Of a stretch of 64,000 nt of DNA, positions 11,205-24,691 are shown one piece after another. The stretch comes from Triglochin maritima (Eukaryota > Streptophyta > Magnoliopsida > Alismatales > Juncaginaceae): NCBI GenBank assembly GCA_963682175.1, contig OY821775.1, positions 6,854,501 through 6,918,500 on the forward strand, written 5' to 3'. The stretch's first letter is position 1. Every line of letters starts with the position of its first letter. The position numbers were made by a program, and so were the translations under genes. The notes below the pieces were generated by a model that made no database searches, was not told the DNA's origin, and saw only the letters and a program-made list of their open reading frames with translations.

Positions 11205-12890
11205 ACATCAACAGGCACCGCCGATGGATCAGAAGAATGGGGTTACGTGCAAGTCCGACCCAGTGAGTTAAAATTCATTACGTATATCTAAATTGACAAG
11301 TAACTTTATATGCTTTTTAGTTAACATGTAAATTTGCATGGAATTTTCTTTGTTTGTGGATTTCATCCAGAAGCCCACATGTTTTGGTGGCTCTACAAGA
11401 ACCCACAAAGGGTGGATGATGCATCCAGACCATGGCCCTAGTCTTGTGGCTTCAAGGTGGTCCTGTAAGTTTTGATTTTGATATTTTTCTTCTTCTTTTC
11501 AAGTCAACTTAATTTTGAGATATTGTTGAAATAATTCAGAATTAATATATACTGGAAGAATACAACTTATATAGTGGTGTCATCAATTATCTTACCTCAA
11601 ACCGTTCACTGACTTGTTAATTAACTCAATCAATGTATTTGACATCTGGAAGAAAAAAAACAATTCATTTCTAGGGAGCTTCTGGTGTTGAATTTGGCAA
11701 CTTCTTGGAGATTGGACCATTGGATGCTACTCTCACTCCTAGGAACTCAACTTGGCTACAATTAGCTGATCTACTATTTGTATAGTACGTACATTTTCTT
11801 TTCAAGTACTTCTTATAGATCTTTCAACCTTTCAAAAAGGTAGATTTAAATGTCAAATATCGTTTTCTGTTATCTTGAAATGATCTTCTTATTGTTTGTT
11901 TAGGATAATCCCGTGGGAACCGGATATAGTTACGTCGAGGACGATAATTTAGTTGTGAAAACCGGTGAGCAAGTGGGAGAAGACATGCTTGTTCTTTTAA
12001 AAGAGCTCTTAAATGGAAATGAAATATTTCAGAAGAGTCCTCTATACATTGTTTCAGAGTCCTGTGGTGTGAAGTATGCTGTCTCAGTTGGCCTTTTCAG
12101 TTGTTCAAGCGATTCATAGTGGAGATCTAAAACTCAATCTTGGGGGTTCATAATCATCTTCATACATATTTAATTAATCCTAGTAGATTTTTTGAATGAT
12201 GGATAACAGAAATATATTATAAAGACAATTTGACGTTGCAGGAGTTGCAATTGGAAATAGTTGGATTTTACCAGAGGATTTGTGGTATGTATTAGTTTGT
12301 CGTGTCATTTGTAAAATACGTTAGTCTTTGTATCTCCCTCCATATGCACATACAATATGGATGACTTGTGATGAAATTTATAAAAATTATCGCTCGAGTG
12401 TTCGCTCGGATACACAAAACACATTATTCTATATGTGTCGTCATATAATTCTAAAATTTATCGAGTCGAGTCTTCAGTTGGATATAGAGCTGCATTATAT
12501 CACTAAAATTGTGAATCGTGATGTATATCCTGGGGACCTTTGCTTAGAGACGTTTCACGTATTGACGAAAATGCTCTTCACATTGCAAATAGGTACACAT
12601 GACATACTTATTGCAAATGTGTAGGATTTTGCTTAGAGATGTTTCACGAATTGACAAAATCATTTCTCAAAGCCCTGATTAGTAGAAACAATAACTGCAC
12701 ATCTTATATAACTATTGATTTGTCATTTGTAGCTGAGAAGGGCTGAAGAACTTCACCAACTCAGCTTTGACACCAATGTATTGCAACATCAAGGACAGAG
12801 CAACAAAAGGATTCACCAAGTCCTACAAAAACCTACACCTACACTACCTACAAAAACCATACTTGGTGCTGGTCATTACGTAAGTTAACA
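11205..12890 (+). pseudogene. Serine carboxypeptidase-like (SCPL51-type) pseudogene
   Basis: Exon-like pieces follow the order of a plant S10 serine carboxypeptidase of the SCPL51 type. They are DGSEEWGYVQVRP (about 11222-11262), HMFWWLYKNP and WLQGGP (11373-11464), GASGVEFGNF...NSTWL..ADLLF (11677-11780), NPVGTGYSYV...SPLYIVSES (11910-12065), VVQAIHSGDLKLNLGG (12098-12149), AIGNSWILPEDL (12245-12284) and a C-terminal piece with RATKGFTKSYKNLH and LGAGHY (12740-12884). The nucleophile Ser survives in ESCG, where the family has ESYGG, and the His survives in LGAGHY. The stretch carrying the catalytic Asp is missing. Frames break at about 11438, 12090 and 12850. Introns still show GT...AG. The family hydrolyses or transfers C-terminal acyl groups in the secretory route; this copy is not expected to. 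Confidence 0.85.
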
Positions 12891-15800
12891 TTCTCAATTC
12901 GAAACATAAACATGCAATTATTTTGTATCAGTTCAATTTTTTGTGGGTCACTAATAATTAAATCTTTGGACCAACAGGAAAGCGTGGGAATTACCAACTG
13001 ATATTCTAATGGTTCTGTTAGTGGATGCAAGGAAAGAAGGTAATTATATATTTAACAAAAAAATAGTTAACTCTATGGTGCTATTTTGGCAAATAGACTG
13101 TGGGGGTGAAGAAAACGTTTGTGGCATGTTATTATTTTTAGTTTGTACTATCACAATACAGTTAACTTTGATATATTTTTTCCCACTCTCACAAAGACGG
13201 AAAATCAGGGAGGAGAGAGCTGGAATCAAGCATTATCAAGCAGGACTCTGTCTTCCAAATTATGAGCCCATGTCGAAAAATTCACAAGCCCACTTGGGCT
13301 TGCCTTATTAGTCATCATGCTAAAACATTTAAATTATTTTACCTTAATTTCGCTTTTATTATTAAGATTTGTATTAGAGACTAACTCCCTGAAACTCGGT
13401 TTGTATTTTTGCACTCTGGTTGATAATCATCCAAACTCTCACATCATAATTATCTTTTTAGCAGCTCGATTTTAAATTTCCTAAAAGACAACCCCAATAG
13501 TGATACAACTAACACTTCTCCCTCGAAAATTTGACAGCGCCACAAGAAATAACGAAATATTTTGTTCTGAGATTTGGACACGAGATAACTACGTAGTACA
13601 TATACGCATATAGCGGGTTTAACCAGTCAACCAGTCCCACTTAACGCGACCCAACCTAGCCCATTTTCAACCACAAAAACAAGCAACTCATAAAACACAA
13701 AGCAAACAAATTACCAAAAAAAGTTGACGTCATTTCCGTTGGAAAAATAATCTCATGTTGTTAAATACGAAAAGTGTGCAATATTTTGTGATAAATTTGT
13801 TTTCACTGTCTACTGCTCAGGTGTTTAAGTTTTATTGAGGTGGACCAACCAAATATTCATAACTTCAAACCCGGTGTTATCTCTTTCCCTTCTACTTCTA
13901 ACTTCTCGGATAAAATACCGCTTCTATGAGTAAAATTACTTCTATGAATCCTACCCTCACATGGTCACATGCAAGGCAAAACAGGGTACATTACTAGAGT
14001 GACACAACTCACATTACTCACCCAGCAATTCTACATTTCCACTTGTGTTGAGGCATTCCGCTCTTTTCAACGTAAGGAAATCAGTGATAACATCACATTA
14101 CAATATGCTACAGAGACATATCCATAGTGGCTATTTATGCTCTTGCTTTTTTAATCTATTTGTCTTCAACTGTTGACCACGAGATGTGACATGAACAGAA
14201 CCACACTTAAACAAATTTTCAACTGATTGCACTAAATTATCTGACTTTTTCGTAATGCATATTCCTAGTTAGTGGAACAGAGAAAAACAAACAACTTGAA
14301 GGTGGAATTCTCCAAATATGAGGTGTGGGTCAAAAGAGAGAAATTGAAAATGTAGTGGACCATTTTGTTAAGTCACGGTGATTCCTTACCTTATCTTTTT
14401 TTTTTGGAACTTTAATCATATTATCAAAGTGGTGTAAGTTGGTTTCATGAGAGCTGATTCTGCACTCAGGGCAGAATCTGTAAATGGGATTGTAACTTTT
14501 CTAAACGGGCAATGAAAGTAAAGCTCTTTCCACCCATATATCGGCATCCGAGTTCACTCAATAACTAGCCACAATGCGATTTATTGGTATAGCAATGATC
14601 GTCATCCAATATAAAGGTTTTAGATATATTTTCTAAAAACCTAATAATAAAACCAGTCACAAACTTTGGTGAATCATGAAGACTTATCAAGACACAGTTA
14701 CCTTATTATTTTAGAATCTTTTGGATATATGATATAATTTTCTTCGACATTCTGGAACATTTTTTAAACATTCTAACATGATCATAATTGTCAACTGGCG
14801 AATTTACAGTTATGACAAGAAGCACTTCAAAATTCACACTAAGATAATAAAAGGGATAACAACTTTTGTGGGTAATAGAGTGGAGGTTAGGTGTTGGTCA
14901 TGAAATGATGAAAACACACATGAAGACTCGTTAAGAAAAATACATCATTCCAAATTAAGATGCTATTTGAGTAAATGACATACGCCAACATGAGCATGAC
15001 ACAAATAATCTTTTCCTTTTAAAAACTCTGTTACATGCTTTTGTATGATTTGTTCTCAAAACTACCCCTTTAGAATTCTATGCCATCAAATTCTCATGAC
15101 GATACTTATGTCGTCATGATATGTCCTTATTTTGAAATTCTCCTAAGTGTTTTTTGTGTGTGGAAGTTTTTAGTTGAAAATCTCCTAAATGTTGAAACTT
15201 TATCAAATTGTACCTCACAAGTGACATCAACTAATTTCATCTATTTTGTACGAACTAGTAACCACCATGTCCAGCCACCGCATTAAACATTTCTTAAACG
15301 TCCTGCTTAAAGTTGTTTGTATTTAGTGTTATTGCGGTTTAAATTGGCGACGTATTATGAAAAGATAGGTTAATCAATTCGTTTATTTGAAAGAAATCTT
15401 GAAAATTTTGGGGGTTAAAACAATTAATTTTTGTGGGACTATAGTTTATAAAACGTCTCTATTTAAAAATTCACAACAAATACATAAACCAACTTCACTT
15501 TCAAATTTACATGCAACCCACTAGGACATTTGGAGTATTTAATCACCTAACGCTTCACATGATTATTGTGAATTGTATGTATTCAATATGATAATCCTCA
15601 AGAAAAAGGCATTAGGTGCTCTTTCTTTTTATCATGGATGACAGACAAAACACAATAATATAAAAACATAGGTCTCCATCAAAACTCAAAAATATACAAA
15701 TCAAACTAAATAATATAAATCATTTGCTTCCTCAATCGTCCAAACAAATCAAAATTAAGTTGGAGCAGTGGTTGCCCGGCCTGCATTTTGTTTGGTTTGG

Positions 15801-18800
15801 TGTAGGTGTGATTAAAACGAAACACATCACACATATAATGATCGTTCGGTATTACTTTGATTTTTTCTTTTCAAAAAGGGACAAATTAAATTGTTGTTAG
15901 AACTCAAGCGTATATCAATTATCAATAAGGACAACTGTTTTCAAGTATTTTTTCCAAAATATACAACTTTAGAAAGTGTAACGAAGTGGGGGAATGATGA
16001 AGGAGTGGGCACACAACCTTATGTCGGTCTTCTTGTTTCTTTCCATTTAGACAAAGAAATCCATTACTTTCCTCCTTTTCCTTCCACACCTCTACAACGT
16101 ACAAACAAAGGCTTCCATCGTGTCACGGTATTTATATTATTTCAATGGAAAAAGACAGAAAAAGATTTCTACTTAATTTTTATTTAATTATGTACATAAC
16201 AAGGGTTCACCTATCTCCCACCCTATGCTAATTAACAGTGAGACATGGATTCTTAGGTAGGCAAACGAATATTACTGTTTTGCCAATTATTACATTCAAA
16301 GGTCGGTGTCTATACAATGAATATTTTGTTTTATGATATAAATAATGATCCCTAACAATTAAGGATATATAGCTATGCATTGAAATTTTCTCGACTTTAT
16401 TTTCATATCACGTTTTGCTCTTCCACTTCACAATGGAAGATATCTGGTTGTCTTTTATTAATGCAACTTACCTGTTATCTCAATCCAGTTTACTGTTTTT
16501 ACACTTTTCAAATGAGTTGCTTATTTATTATAGAGTGTGAAGTTTCCATGCATGCAGACAAATAAACCTACCACACAAATGGCGTTTGTTGTTTGTGGAC
16601 TTTGTGACTAAAAATTCTTAGCATGTCCATTCTTTGAATGCACGAAAATGTGACAAATCTGAATTTGGTGAAGTGCATGGGTTTAAGTGGCCTCCTAATC
16701 ACTTCTTTCCTCCAAAGCAACAAAGCTAGTAATAAGCATCAAAGAAAGAAGAAAGAAAAAGTTAGGCGGTTCAAGTGATTTGTAATTATCATCCACAGGA
16801 AAATATTGGAGGGTTTAGTTTAGTGTGTGTGGTTTTGTTTGATTCATTCAAACTAGTACTGCATCATTCTCATGACATTTTAAGTTGCCACAGTGAAAGA
16901 ACGCGTAGGCTGTCACTAAATTATTTTTCAATACTTTCATGCTTGACTACTAATATTGAATAATTAAGTGGTTTGACATAAGTATCGTCATGAATTATTT
17001 GTCGGTAAGGTAAAATGAGTTAATCCAAGTTTAAAAAAATAAAAAATAGTGAACTACCATTGCAAGTAACTTCAATAAACTCACCGGCTTGAGCTGGTCC
17101 AGTTGAGATCCAATGTTGTCTGAAATAACCAAATCACTTGTTCAACTTCTAGATGTATCACTTGGCACTACATCAATTGGTTTGAAGATGAAAAATGTGT
17201 GCGTCTGCATACACAATAAAAATTATAAAATTCCTTAATGTGTTTTGATAATAACTACCATTATGCTATTTCCTTAATAATAAAGCTGAGCTACACCAGA
17301 GTTTGGAACAAAGAACTAGTGAAGCTTAATTCCTAATACATAAGAATTTCCCTAATATGTCACCGGTGGATTTCTGTCGTGTAATTAACTATAGTAAGTG
17401 TCATTCAAAACTACAACCATATATTTAATTTTCTTGTATTTAACAATTATTCCACTAAGAAGACGTAAAAAGGCTAAAAGGACGATGTGTAACAGGAAGA
17501 TTTGTGCATGCAATGGGCCCGGAGTTAAAGTGGGCTAAGTCCGTGACAACCATTAATTCAGACAACAAACTCACACACCACATTCCACCTCTTAATTTCC
17601 GCAACTACTACAACAGATAAGAGTGGTGGATGCGATGCAAAGATGATAATAATAATAATAATCAGAAGAAGAAGAAACAAAAATATTTGTCATGCAAACC
17701 AGCACAAAGCTCATAATAAAGGGGGTAACAAAACAGGAACATGGGCACATCACTTGCCACCAAGCACACCATCGATCAGTTGGTTGCTGCTCTTGTTTTT
17801 GTTTCTTTCCCTGTGTTGTAATTGCATATGTGATTAATAATAATGTGATTCTCTGTGTGGGCACCAACACCTAGTCAGCTACTTGGTCCACGTCTGCACT
17901 GTATTCCCGTTTCCAACACATTTAATGCACCCTTTTCTGACTTGTGATTCCTTGAATTTGGTTGTGTTCTCAAACTTCTGGTTTTTGGATCTGGAATACA
18001 CTGCAGGTGTAAGTTTCTTTCATCAGTAGTAAGGAAAAAAAGATCATTTATTATTATTAAGGTTGTTAAGTAAGCATATCTTGCTAACCACAAGTTGTTA
18101 TTTACGTCCCATTCCACCTTCCACTTGGATAAGTCTTGGATCAACTGAGATACACATTGAATATATCCGGAATATAATGCTTCGTCGTCGGTCAATAATA
18201 TAATGCAGGTGTTAGTTTTTGAATGTGCTGAAATTATGTGCTTCTCTTTTATTTATTTTTTCAAAGATGTCGTAGTCATAGTTTTGTAGATCATTGTAGG
18301 ATAATGGCGGTGTACTAGTGTAGAAAATTGAGTTAGTAGAATTGGAAATTATACTACTTAATTGGAATGGCGTGAACATAAGAAAACTGATCATACATAT
18401 ATAGTAAGCTCTAGAGGTTTCTTTCATGTGCCACCTTTTTTTCCTAAAATTAAGAGAGAGAAAAGTTGTGTTGCACGCCAGATGACGAGATTCAATATGG
18501 TAGGTATGATGAATTATCTAGCTCGATCAAACAATGACCATAACTCCTTGATTGTGCCTTCTTCAATGCGTCCTTTTGGTGCATCCAGCTGACTCCTTGA
18601 CTTGAACTCCACGAGTCTAATTTGTTAGGATTAAAGATAATATCTATAAAACAATTGTAATGAAACTTACTGCTGTAACTATTGCAATCTTACATTTCCT
18701 TAGACTCAATTTCTATCCAAATTAAAAACTAGTTCTGTATCACATATATTGAACTTAGGATTGTTTTCCTTCAAGGTTCTCGATACGAACAAACTTCAAG

Positions 18801-21091
18801 AGAAGGTATATATTATAAAATGTCACATACAAATTTCCTAGGAATGTTGAATTGTTAATACGTATGATTGGTTGGCCATATCATGTCCCAAAAATTAAGC
18901 TATTAAGCCATTTTAGTGTCTCACGACCCAACCTCATTGAAGTGGTTTCCCAAGGGAGATGAAAAGAAGAATTTCTCGATCTATCAATGGTAACTCAATC
19001 AAGGTATATATAAAAGCCTATGAACCTATAATCATAGTTAATCTACATTTCTTATCACGGTGATGTGTACGTGAGTAGAATATATATAAGCTACAATCTT
19101 GAAATTGGTTCATTGGAAACTTCACAAAGCAACAAATGTCCACCATTACCCATGTCACCCCCTAGTTATCCCATTCCAACGTCATTATCCAAGAGGAATA
19201 GGATAATATATAATTATTAGCTAAGATGGTGATCATGTCAATTATTGCAAAAGAATACTCTTCTCATTCTTATTTTGTTGCCTCAATGGATGCTTGGAGA
19301 GGGTTGAAAAACAATGGAACCAATTCCACAATATGGGTTGGTGGGTTCCCAATGTTTCACTCACAATATTGAGAAGTTCACGGAGACACATGGGGAACAT
19401 TTTCTTTTCCCACTGTGCCTACAGAAGACCACTTTCAAGGTTTTAGTTTTGTTGCTATAATATAGAGAGAACTAAAGATGTCTGGCTTTTACTTTGAAGT
19501 GGTTTGGAATTATTTATCAAAATTCCCACCCAAAACAATAAAAATTTACCACCACCAACCCTTCAAATCAAATCATATACCTTGTGCTACCTTATGTTTT
19601 TCAATTCTTCTTCTAAATATGTTTTTGTTTTACTTGTTAACGTTTCTAGAGATTAATATGAAGTACTGACCAAATGTGATTTGTAGTATGAAATATTTGT
19701 GCTTGCAAATCCAAATTATTTTATATGCATCCTCGTTAGACCGTTGCATCTCGCAACTTGCCACAGTGAAAATCATGAACTTCGGGGAAACGAATAAAGT
19801 GATACTCATAGAATACCATTATTACGTCAATGCATATTGGTTCGCATCAATTTTAATAACACCTACATATCATTAATCTTCTATCTTGATTATTTAAAAT
19901 TAGATTAAAGGTCTACTAACTAGATTGGATTCATTTCATTTCATTTCTTAAAGTGACGATATCGGATATTTTTTTCTTTCTTTTTAATAACAGTATTTAT
20001 TAACAATTGATTTTTAATACCAAATTTCAGAGTCATGAACCCAAACTAAAGTACTGAAACATGCTTTCACATTAAGTATAGAAGCAAATGAAAACATCCA
20101 AAAGAAGTGCACCAAATTTAGTTGGTACTAGTTAGTAGTTACAACGGATGCGAATTTGGTTTGCATGATGTCCTCCTCATTTTCTTCATTTTCTAAGACA
20201 AGCGAAGTATCAATAATAACAATATTACTTTAAGGAGAAGTTTGCAAGTCTTGTATTCCAAGTGATAATTAACATGAGATGGATGCATACACTTATGACT
20301 TAGATCTAATAACTTAGATTTCTGGTTCTTTTGCAGAAATACCATTCCTCCTTTTTTTTACCTATCCATGGAATAGATCATTTTTACATGAAACATACAA
20401 ATTCAACTAAGAAGAAGACAACTTCCATATTTTTAGGGTTAAAGCTTAGAAAAATTGTTGAAAGGCACTACCTTGCCTACCACGATTGCACATAGGAAAT
20501 GTGATACTTACTGGGGAAACAATGTTGATGTTGCATGCACAACTTTTTTTCATCAAAAGCAGCCAAACCATCTACAATAAAAATGTGTTACGCATAACAT
20601 CAAACAGTACTCCCCTATGAAAAAGAATAATCGACATGCAAATCATCAAAGTATGTTGTGGAGATATTCTCTAAAGGAACTTACAAAGGTAGAAAGCAAG
20701 ATATTCTCTAAAGGAATTGAATTTTAGCATTGATTTTTTTCTTCTTTCTTTATGGGAATTGATCTCCAGGCTGGACATGATTCCTAAGGAATTAAAATAT
20801 ACATGTTGTAAGGGAAGAAATACTACCTACTCAGAGACAGTGTGCTACATCTATGATTTGGATTAGTGGCAGTGGATTACCGTTTTGTCCATGCTAATGT
20901 TTGGTTTTTTTTGTTTGTGTTTTGATCCAAATGAATTATTTCTTATTGTTCTGGGAGGTTACTTTAGGTTCAATACGAATTTGTACTTGGAATTAATGTC
21001 CTATGATGGAAGAGCATCAGACTGAAGAATACATCCACGGTAGAATATATATCATACTATCACACACCGAGAAATAAGAAAATTTATGTGG
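12891..21091. other. Long AT-rich intergenic interval, no gene recognised
   Basis: I found no frame with recognisable protein similarity, no RNA gene and no element boundary in this 8 kb. Short trinucleotide runs (AAT then AAG) lie at 17645-17680. Open frames here are under 110 codons, overlap on both strands and lack domain motifs. Old unrecognised transposon debris is likely. Confidence 0.45.
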
Positions 21092-21472
21092 AAAACTCTA
21101 ACGTCCCCGAACAGCAGAAAATTTAAAATTTGAAAACATATAATCAACGGAGGACATTGCCAAATAGACACAAGGTGCACCCGATATATATATAAATATA
21201 CAAATCTGAGTTTACAACAAGAGGTGATTACATCAAAAGCTATAAGGTGAAATATACAAAGTAATCACAACAACCTCAAAAAGAGGGGGAAGCAGGATCT
21301 GGTCCCAGAAGCTCTCCTCCGCAGACACCACCCTCTACCGCTGCTCACGGCCTGAAAGCAGACATAAAATACCTGAGTTTCCAAAAGGAAACCTAGTATG
21401 CCAAACCCTAACACATATATAGACAATAATGAAAATGCAATGAATAATGAATAGCACAATCCGACACAACCA

Positions 21473-21826
21473 GGTCTCAAGGGTCCTCTCACCCCAACAC
21501 ACCACACCCGTGCACACACGGCACCGCCGGAAAATCATCGGTCACGGGTCTCAAGGGTCCTCTCACCCCAACCCCACAACACACGTGCACACACGGCACC
21601 GTCGGAAAATCATCGGTCACGGGTCTCAAGGGTCCTCTCACCCCAACCCCACAACACACGTGCACAAACGGCACGGAAAATCATCGGCCATGGGTCTCAA
21701 GGGTCCTCTCACCCCAACCCCACAACACACGTGCACACACGGCACCGCCGGTACAGTCAGGGTCACACCACCGGGTCTCAAGGGTCCTCTCACCCCAACC
21801 CCACAACACTCGTACAACCATCGGGC
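21473..21826. repeat. Five tandem ~70-80 bp repeats in the family A LTR
   Basis: Five units each start GGTCTCAAGGGTCCTCTCAC and continue CCCAACCCCACAACACACGTG with variable tails (GGAAAATCATCGG in three). They create overlapping open frames on both strands that are repeat artefacts. A further ~70 bp unit (AGTCCGTG...GAGGCCGGAGAGACGAG) is duplicated at about 21826-21960. Confidence 0.9.
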
Positions 21827-22015
21827 GAAAGTCCGTGCCGTTGCCCAAGAGGCCGGAGAGACGAGCCGCTTTCAAGCGTACAAGCACACCACTATCGGGC
21901 GCCAGTCCGTGTCGTTGCCCCCCGTGAGGCCGGAGAGACGAGGCGCTGTCAAGTGTACTCATAAAACCACGAATCCACCAAAAACGGCAGAAACAGTCGA
22001 ATGAAAACTGTTTAA

Positions 22016-22565
22016 CGGTCGACCGATCCTCACCTAGAGAACTGACCCGCCAATCGGTGGACCGACAAAGGGGGCCCGGTCGACCGAAAAGCACCAGTAA
22101 TAAAACATTTTCGCAAACCAAACTCCAACGGTCGAACAACCGAACCCTATCGGTCGACTGAAAACCTCCAGTACAACTCACCAACACACCACATAACACG
22201 GTCGACCGAAACAACACCAGCGGTCGACCGAAAATCATCACAACAAATACGTTAACAAACCATTCAACACGGTCGACCGCAACCATACTTCCGGTCGACC
22301 GGACAGTAAGTTAACTTAAGTCGTCGGTCGGACGAGTCAAACAGGCAGTCGACCGTTTGGATGGTCAACGCCCCAACCGACTTACAACAGTACTTTCGGT
22401 CGACCGGCAAAGGGGACTCGTTCGACCGAAAATACCCAAAGCCTCAATCTCTCGAAAGAATTGTACTACCGGTCGACCACCACGAAGGTATCGTTTGACC
22501 AGTGCGAGGGATTTCGCCCAAAATACACTATAACCGGTCGACCGAACCCATACACCGGTCGACCG
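22016..22565. repeat. Array 2 of paired CGGTCGACCG palindromes
   Basis: Pairs start at 22055/22077, 22129/22151, 22199/22221, 22270/22292, 22325/22346, 22397/22419, 22470/22492 and 22535/22556, with an unpaired copy at 22016. Intra-pair spacing is 21-22 bp and pairs recur about every 55-74 bp. Some copies are degenerate (CGGTGGACCG, CGTTTGACCA) yet keep the spacing. Confidence 0.9.
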
Positions 22566-22867
22566 TTTACAGTTCAGAAACTGCTGTCACTCCCACACTA
22601 ATAATAGGTGAGCTTGAAAGCAAGTTTGACATACCTTAAGGCTTGAAGAAGTCTTCGAAGAAACGACGGCGAGCGATCCACGATCCAACTCCAACTCCGG
22701 CGAACTTCCTCGACCCCGACCTCTACAACGACTCCGGCGACTCCAACACTCCAACCGGAACTCCCTAGCTTCCTCCAACACTGCTGCCGCGACTGAGGGG
22801 GAGAGAGGCGAGTGAGAGAGTGAAAGGCGCGAGTGAGAGAGAATGGGGAGAGAGAGAAAACCAAACC

Positions 22868-22877
22868 TTTTATATAC
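22868..22877 (-). promoter_or_regulatory. TATA box of the inverted family A LTR
   Basis: The minus strand reads GTATATAAAAGG followed by CTCTCTCTC-rich sequence, about 95 bp inside the LTR 5' end. The palindrome array lies downstream of it, within the expected transcript. Confidence 0.6.
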
Positions 22878-23818
22878 TCTTCCCCGAAACGATCTCAGTC
22901 GTCCATCTCAATCCTCACTAATCCACCCCTAATCACCATTAGCACAATAAGCAAGGGTTAGGATATTACAAAAACCTTTAGGTTCAACATGAAAAGGAAG
23001 GTGTTAATAAAAAAATTGAAAAGAAAAAACCACAGCTAAAAACAATTTATTAAATATTTCATTAATGTGGAATGGCTCACAAGTTTAAATTTTCCAATCC
23101 GCTCAATATTAAGATTCAAGACACATCTTCAACAAGTTGTGAAGTGTGGTAGAAAATTCTTTATCTAGGAGTTTTTTTTATGTAAAAAGCTTATCCAAAA
23201 GTAATACCAGTTGAAATGATTATATGTATTCCACAAAGGCAGTGGACGTAAATAGAAGATAGCCAGTAACACAAAATACATAGATATCAGTATATCACAC
23301 AAGTTCCTACAAAACAATTATTCATAACCAAATATATGCTCGGGATTATTTGGGACAAAAATCAACTTACAGAAGCTAGACTACTTCACCAAACTGTTCC
23401 ACTTCATATCGAACTTTTCCTATCCATTGGAGATTTGGAGGTGTTGTCAAACTGACTGTTATGCCTGCTTTACCTTGAAGGGTGGATCTACAATAACAAT
23501 AAACCAAGAATAATATTTTAAATGTTACCCAAGAACTATAAATGTAAAGCTCTTATTGACACCCTGACTTATCATGCCTGACAAGAACTACAAAACTCTA
23601 TCAATTCAGTATCCAAATACCTAAAGAATGATCGGGAACACCTTTGAACTATAAAAATTCGGGATCCGGATTTGACTTTGACCGAAATCAATTTGGTAAT
23701 TTGAGCTATAAAGCTCATTAATATAACAACTCTAACCATTAAAAACAGCACAAACCTGATAATACTAATCTTTTACGTGTATTATCTCTTATATTTATAT
23801 CCTTGCCCCAGGGCCTTG

Positions 23819-24691
23819 GATACCACTCTACCACTAGGCAGCTGCCAAGGGCCTCCAAAAATAATTAACTAGGTATGTAAAATTACATTTTCAATATGTT
23901 ATATTTGATTTAAAACAATATTGATGCTTTAAAGTTTCTGGATAACAATAAATTCTCAATTCAACTCTTCAACTTCAACGTTAAAAAAAGCAGGTACTTT
24001 TATTCTCACTCTTCAACATCTTATATCAATTTTTTTTAAAAGCAATTAATTTTTTTTAAAAGTATCGAACCTACAAATAGTGTATTTTAACTGATCCATG
24101 ACTAATTGGGTAGAATGGACACGTATTTTCGATTCTCACCCCGTAACAACTCACTTTAATAATTAATAATTATTTGACTAATTATTAAAATAATTGTTAT
24201 GCAACTCACTTTAATAATTAATAATTATTTGACTAATTATTAAAAAAATTAATATAAACCTCATATATATAATGTCTTTCTTAAAAGGCATTCATCTTCT
24301 TCTTCTTCACATATTCAAACTATCTCTCCCTAATCTTCAAAAAAGAAAGAAAATCCTCTTATTGTGTTCTTCTCCATCTCAGTTGAAGAATAAATTACCA
24401 AGTATCAAGGAATTAAAGAAGTTTTCTCTAATTTCTCATGTTCTATTGTATCATCATTATTTATCATTTTTATTATCAATATATCTTGGTGCTTGGATTG
24501 CAGTTATTTTTTTCAATATATATTTTGTGCTTGTTGTGTCGTAATTTAGCTTTGTCTAATATTTATTTACATTATTAGGATGTCAAATATAAATTATTAA
24601 TCGTCATAGGAAAAATTGAAAAAAAGAAAAGAATTATCAAGCTTCATCGTAAATTTTGCCTAGGGCGTCAAAATTATTAGACACGAGTCTA
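23819..24691. mobile_element. hAT-like non-autonomous element, TSD CCTTGCCC
   Basis: An 8 bp direct repeat CCTTGCCC at 23811-23818 and 24692-24699 flanks an 873 bp segment that starts CAGGGCC and ends with the complement of TAGACTC. An 8 bp duplication and CAGGG-type ends fit the hAT superfamily. Inside is a 55 bp tandem duplication. An open frame at 24272-24544 (90 codons, hydrophobic and Lys-rich) has no recognisable domain. No transposase is seen. Confidence 0.6.
24147..24256. repeat. 55 bp tandem duplication
   Basis: CAACTCACTTTAATAATTAA and the following AT-rich bases at 24147-24201 are repeated almost exactly at 24202-24256, inside the hAT-like element. Confidence 0.9.

Larger units (their letters stand above)
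21097..22970 (-). mobile_element. Solo LTR of family A, inverted, TSD AAAAC
   Basis: Read on the minus strand this 1874 bp unit starts TGTAATATCC and ends GGGGACGTTAGA, a one-base change from TTACA. A perfect AAAAC duplication flanks it at 21092-21096 and 22971-22975. Its 3' part matches that of the element at 1586-3788, and a truncated third copy lies at 40777-41190. Minus-strand order: TATA box, CT-rich leader, GC-rich segment, a possible splice donor (AAGGTATG near 22635), the palindrome array (22565-22016), a ~70 bp duplicated segment (about 21960-21826), five ~75 bp tandem repeats, then a terminal AT-rich segment. No internal retrotransposon domains are present. Confidence 0.9.

Noticed and set aside
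12328..12624. 98-codon open frame inside the carboxypeptidase pseudogene
   Set aside because: It has no similarity to the enzyme or any other family and lies where missing exons would be expected.
21447..22286. Long open frames on both strands (185 and 201 codons)
   Set aside because: They are produced by the GC-rich tandem repeats of the solo LTR, overlap in several frames and contain no domain; the repeat explains them.
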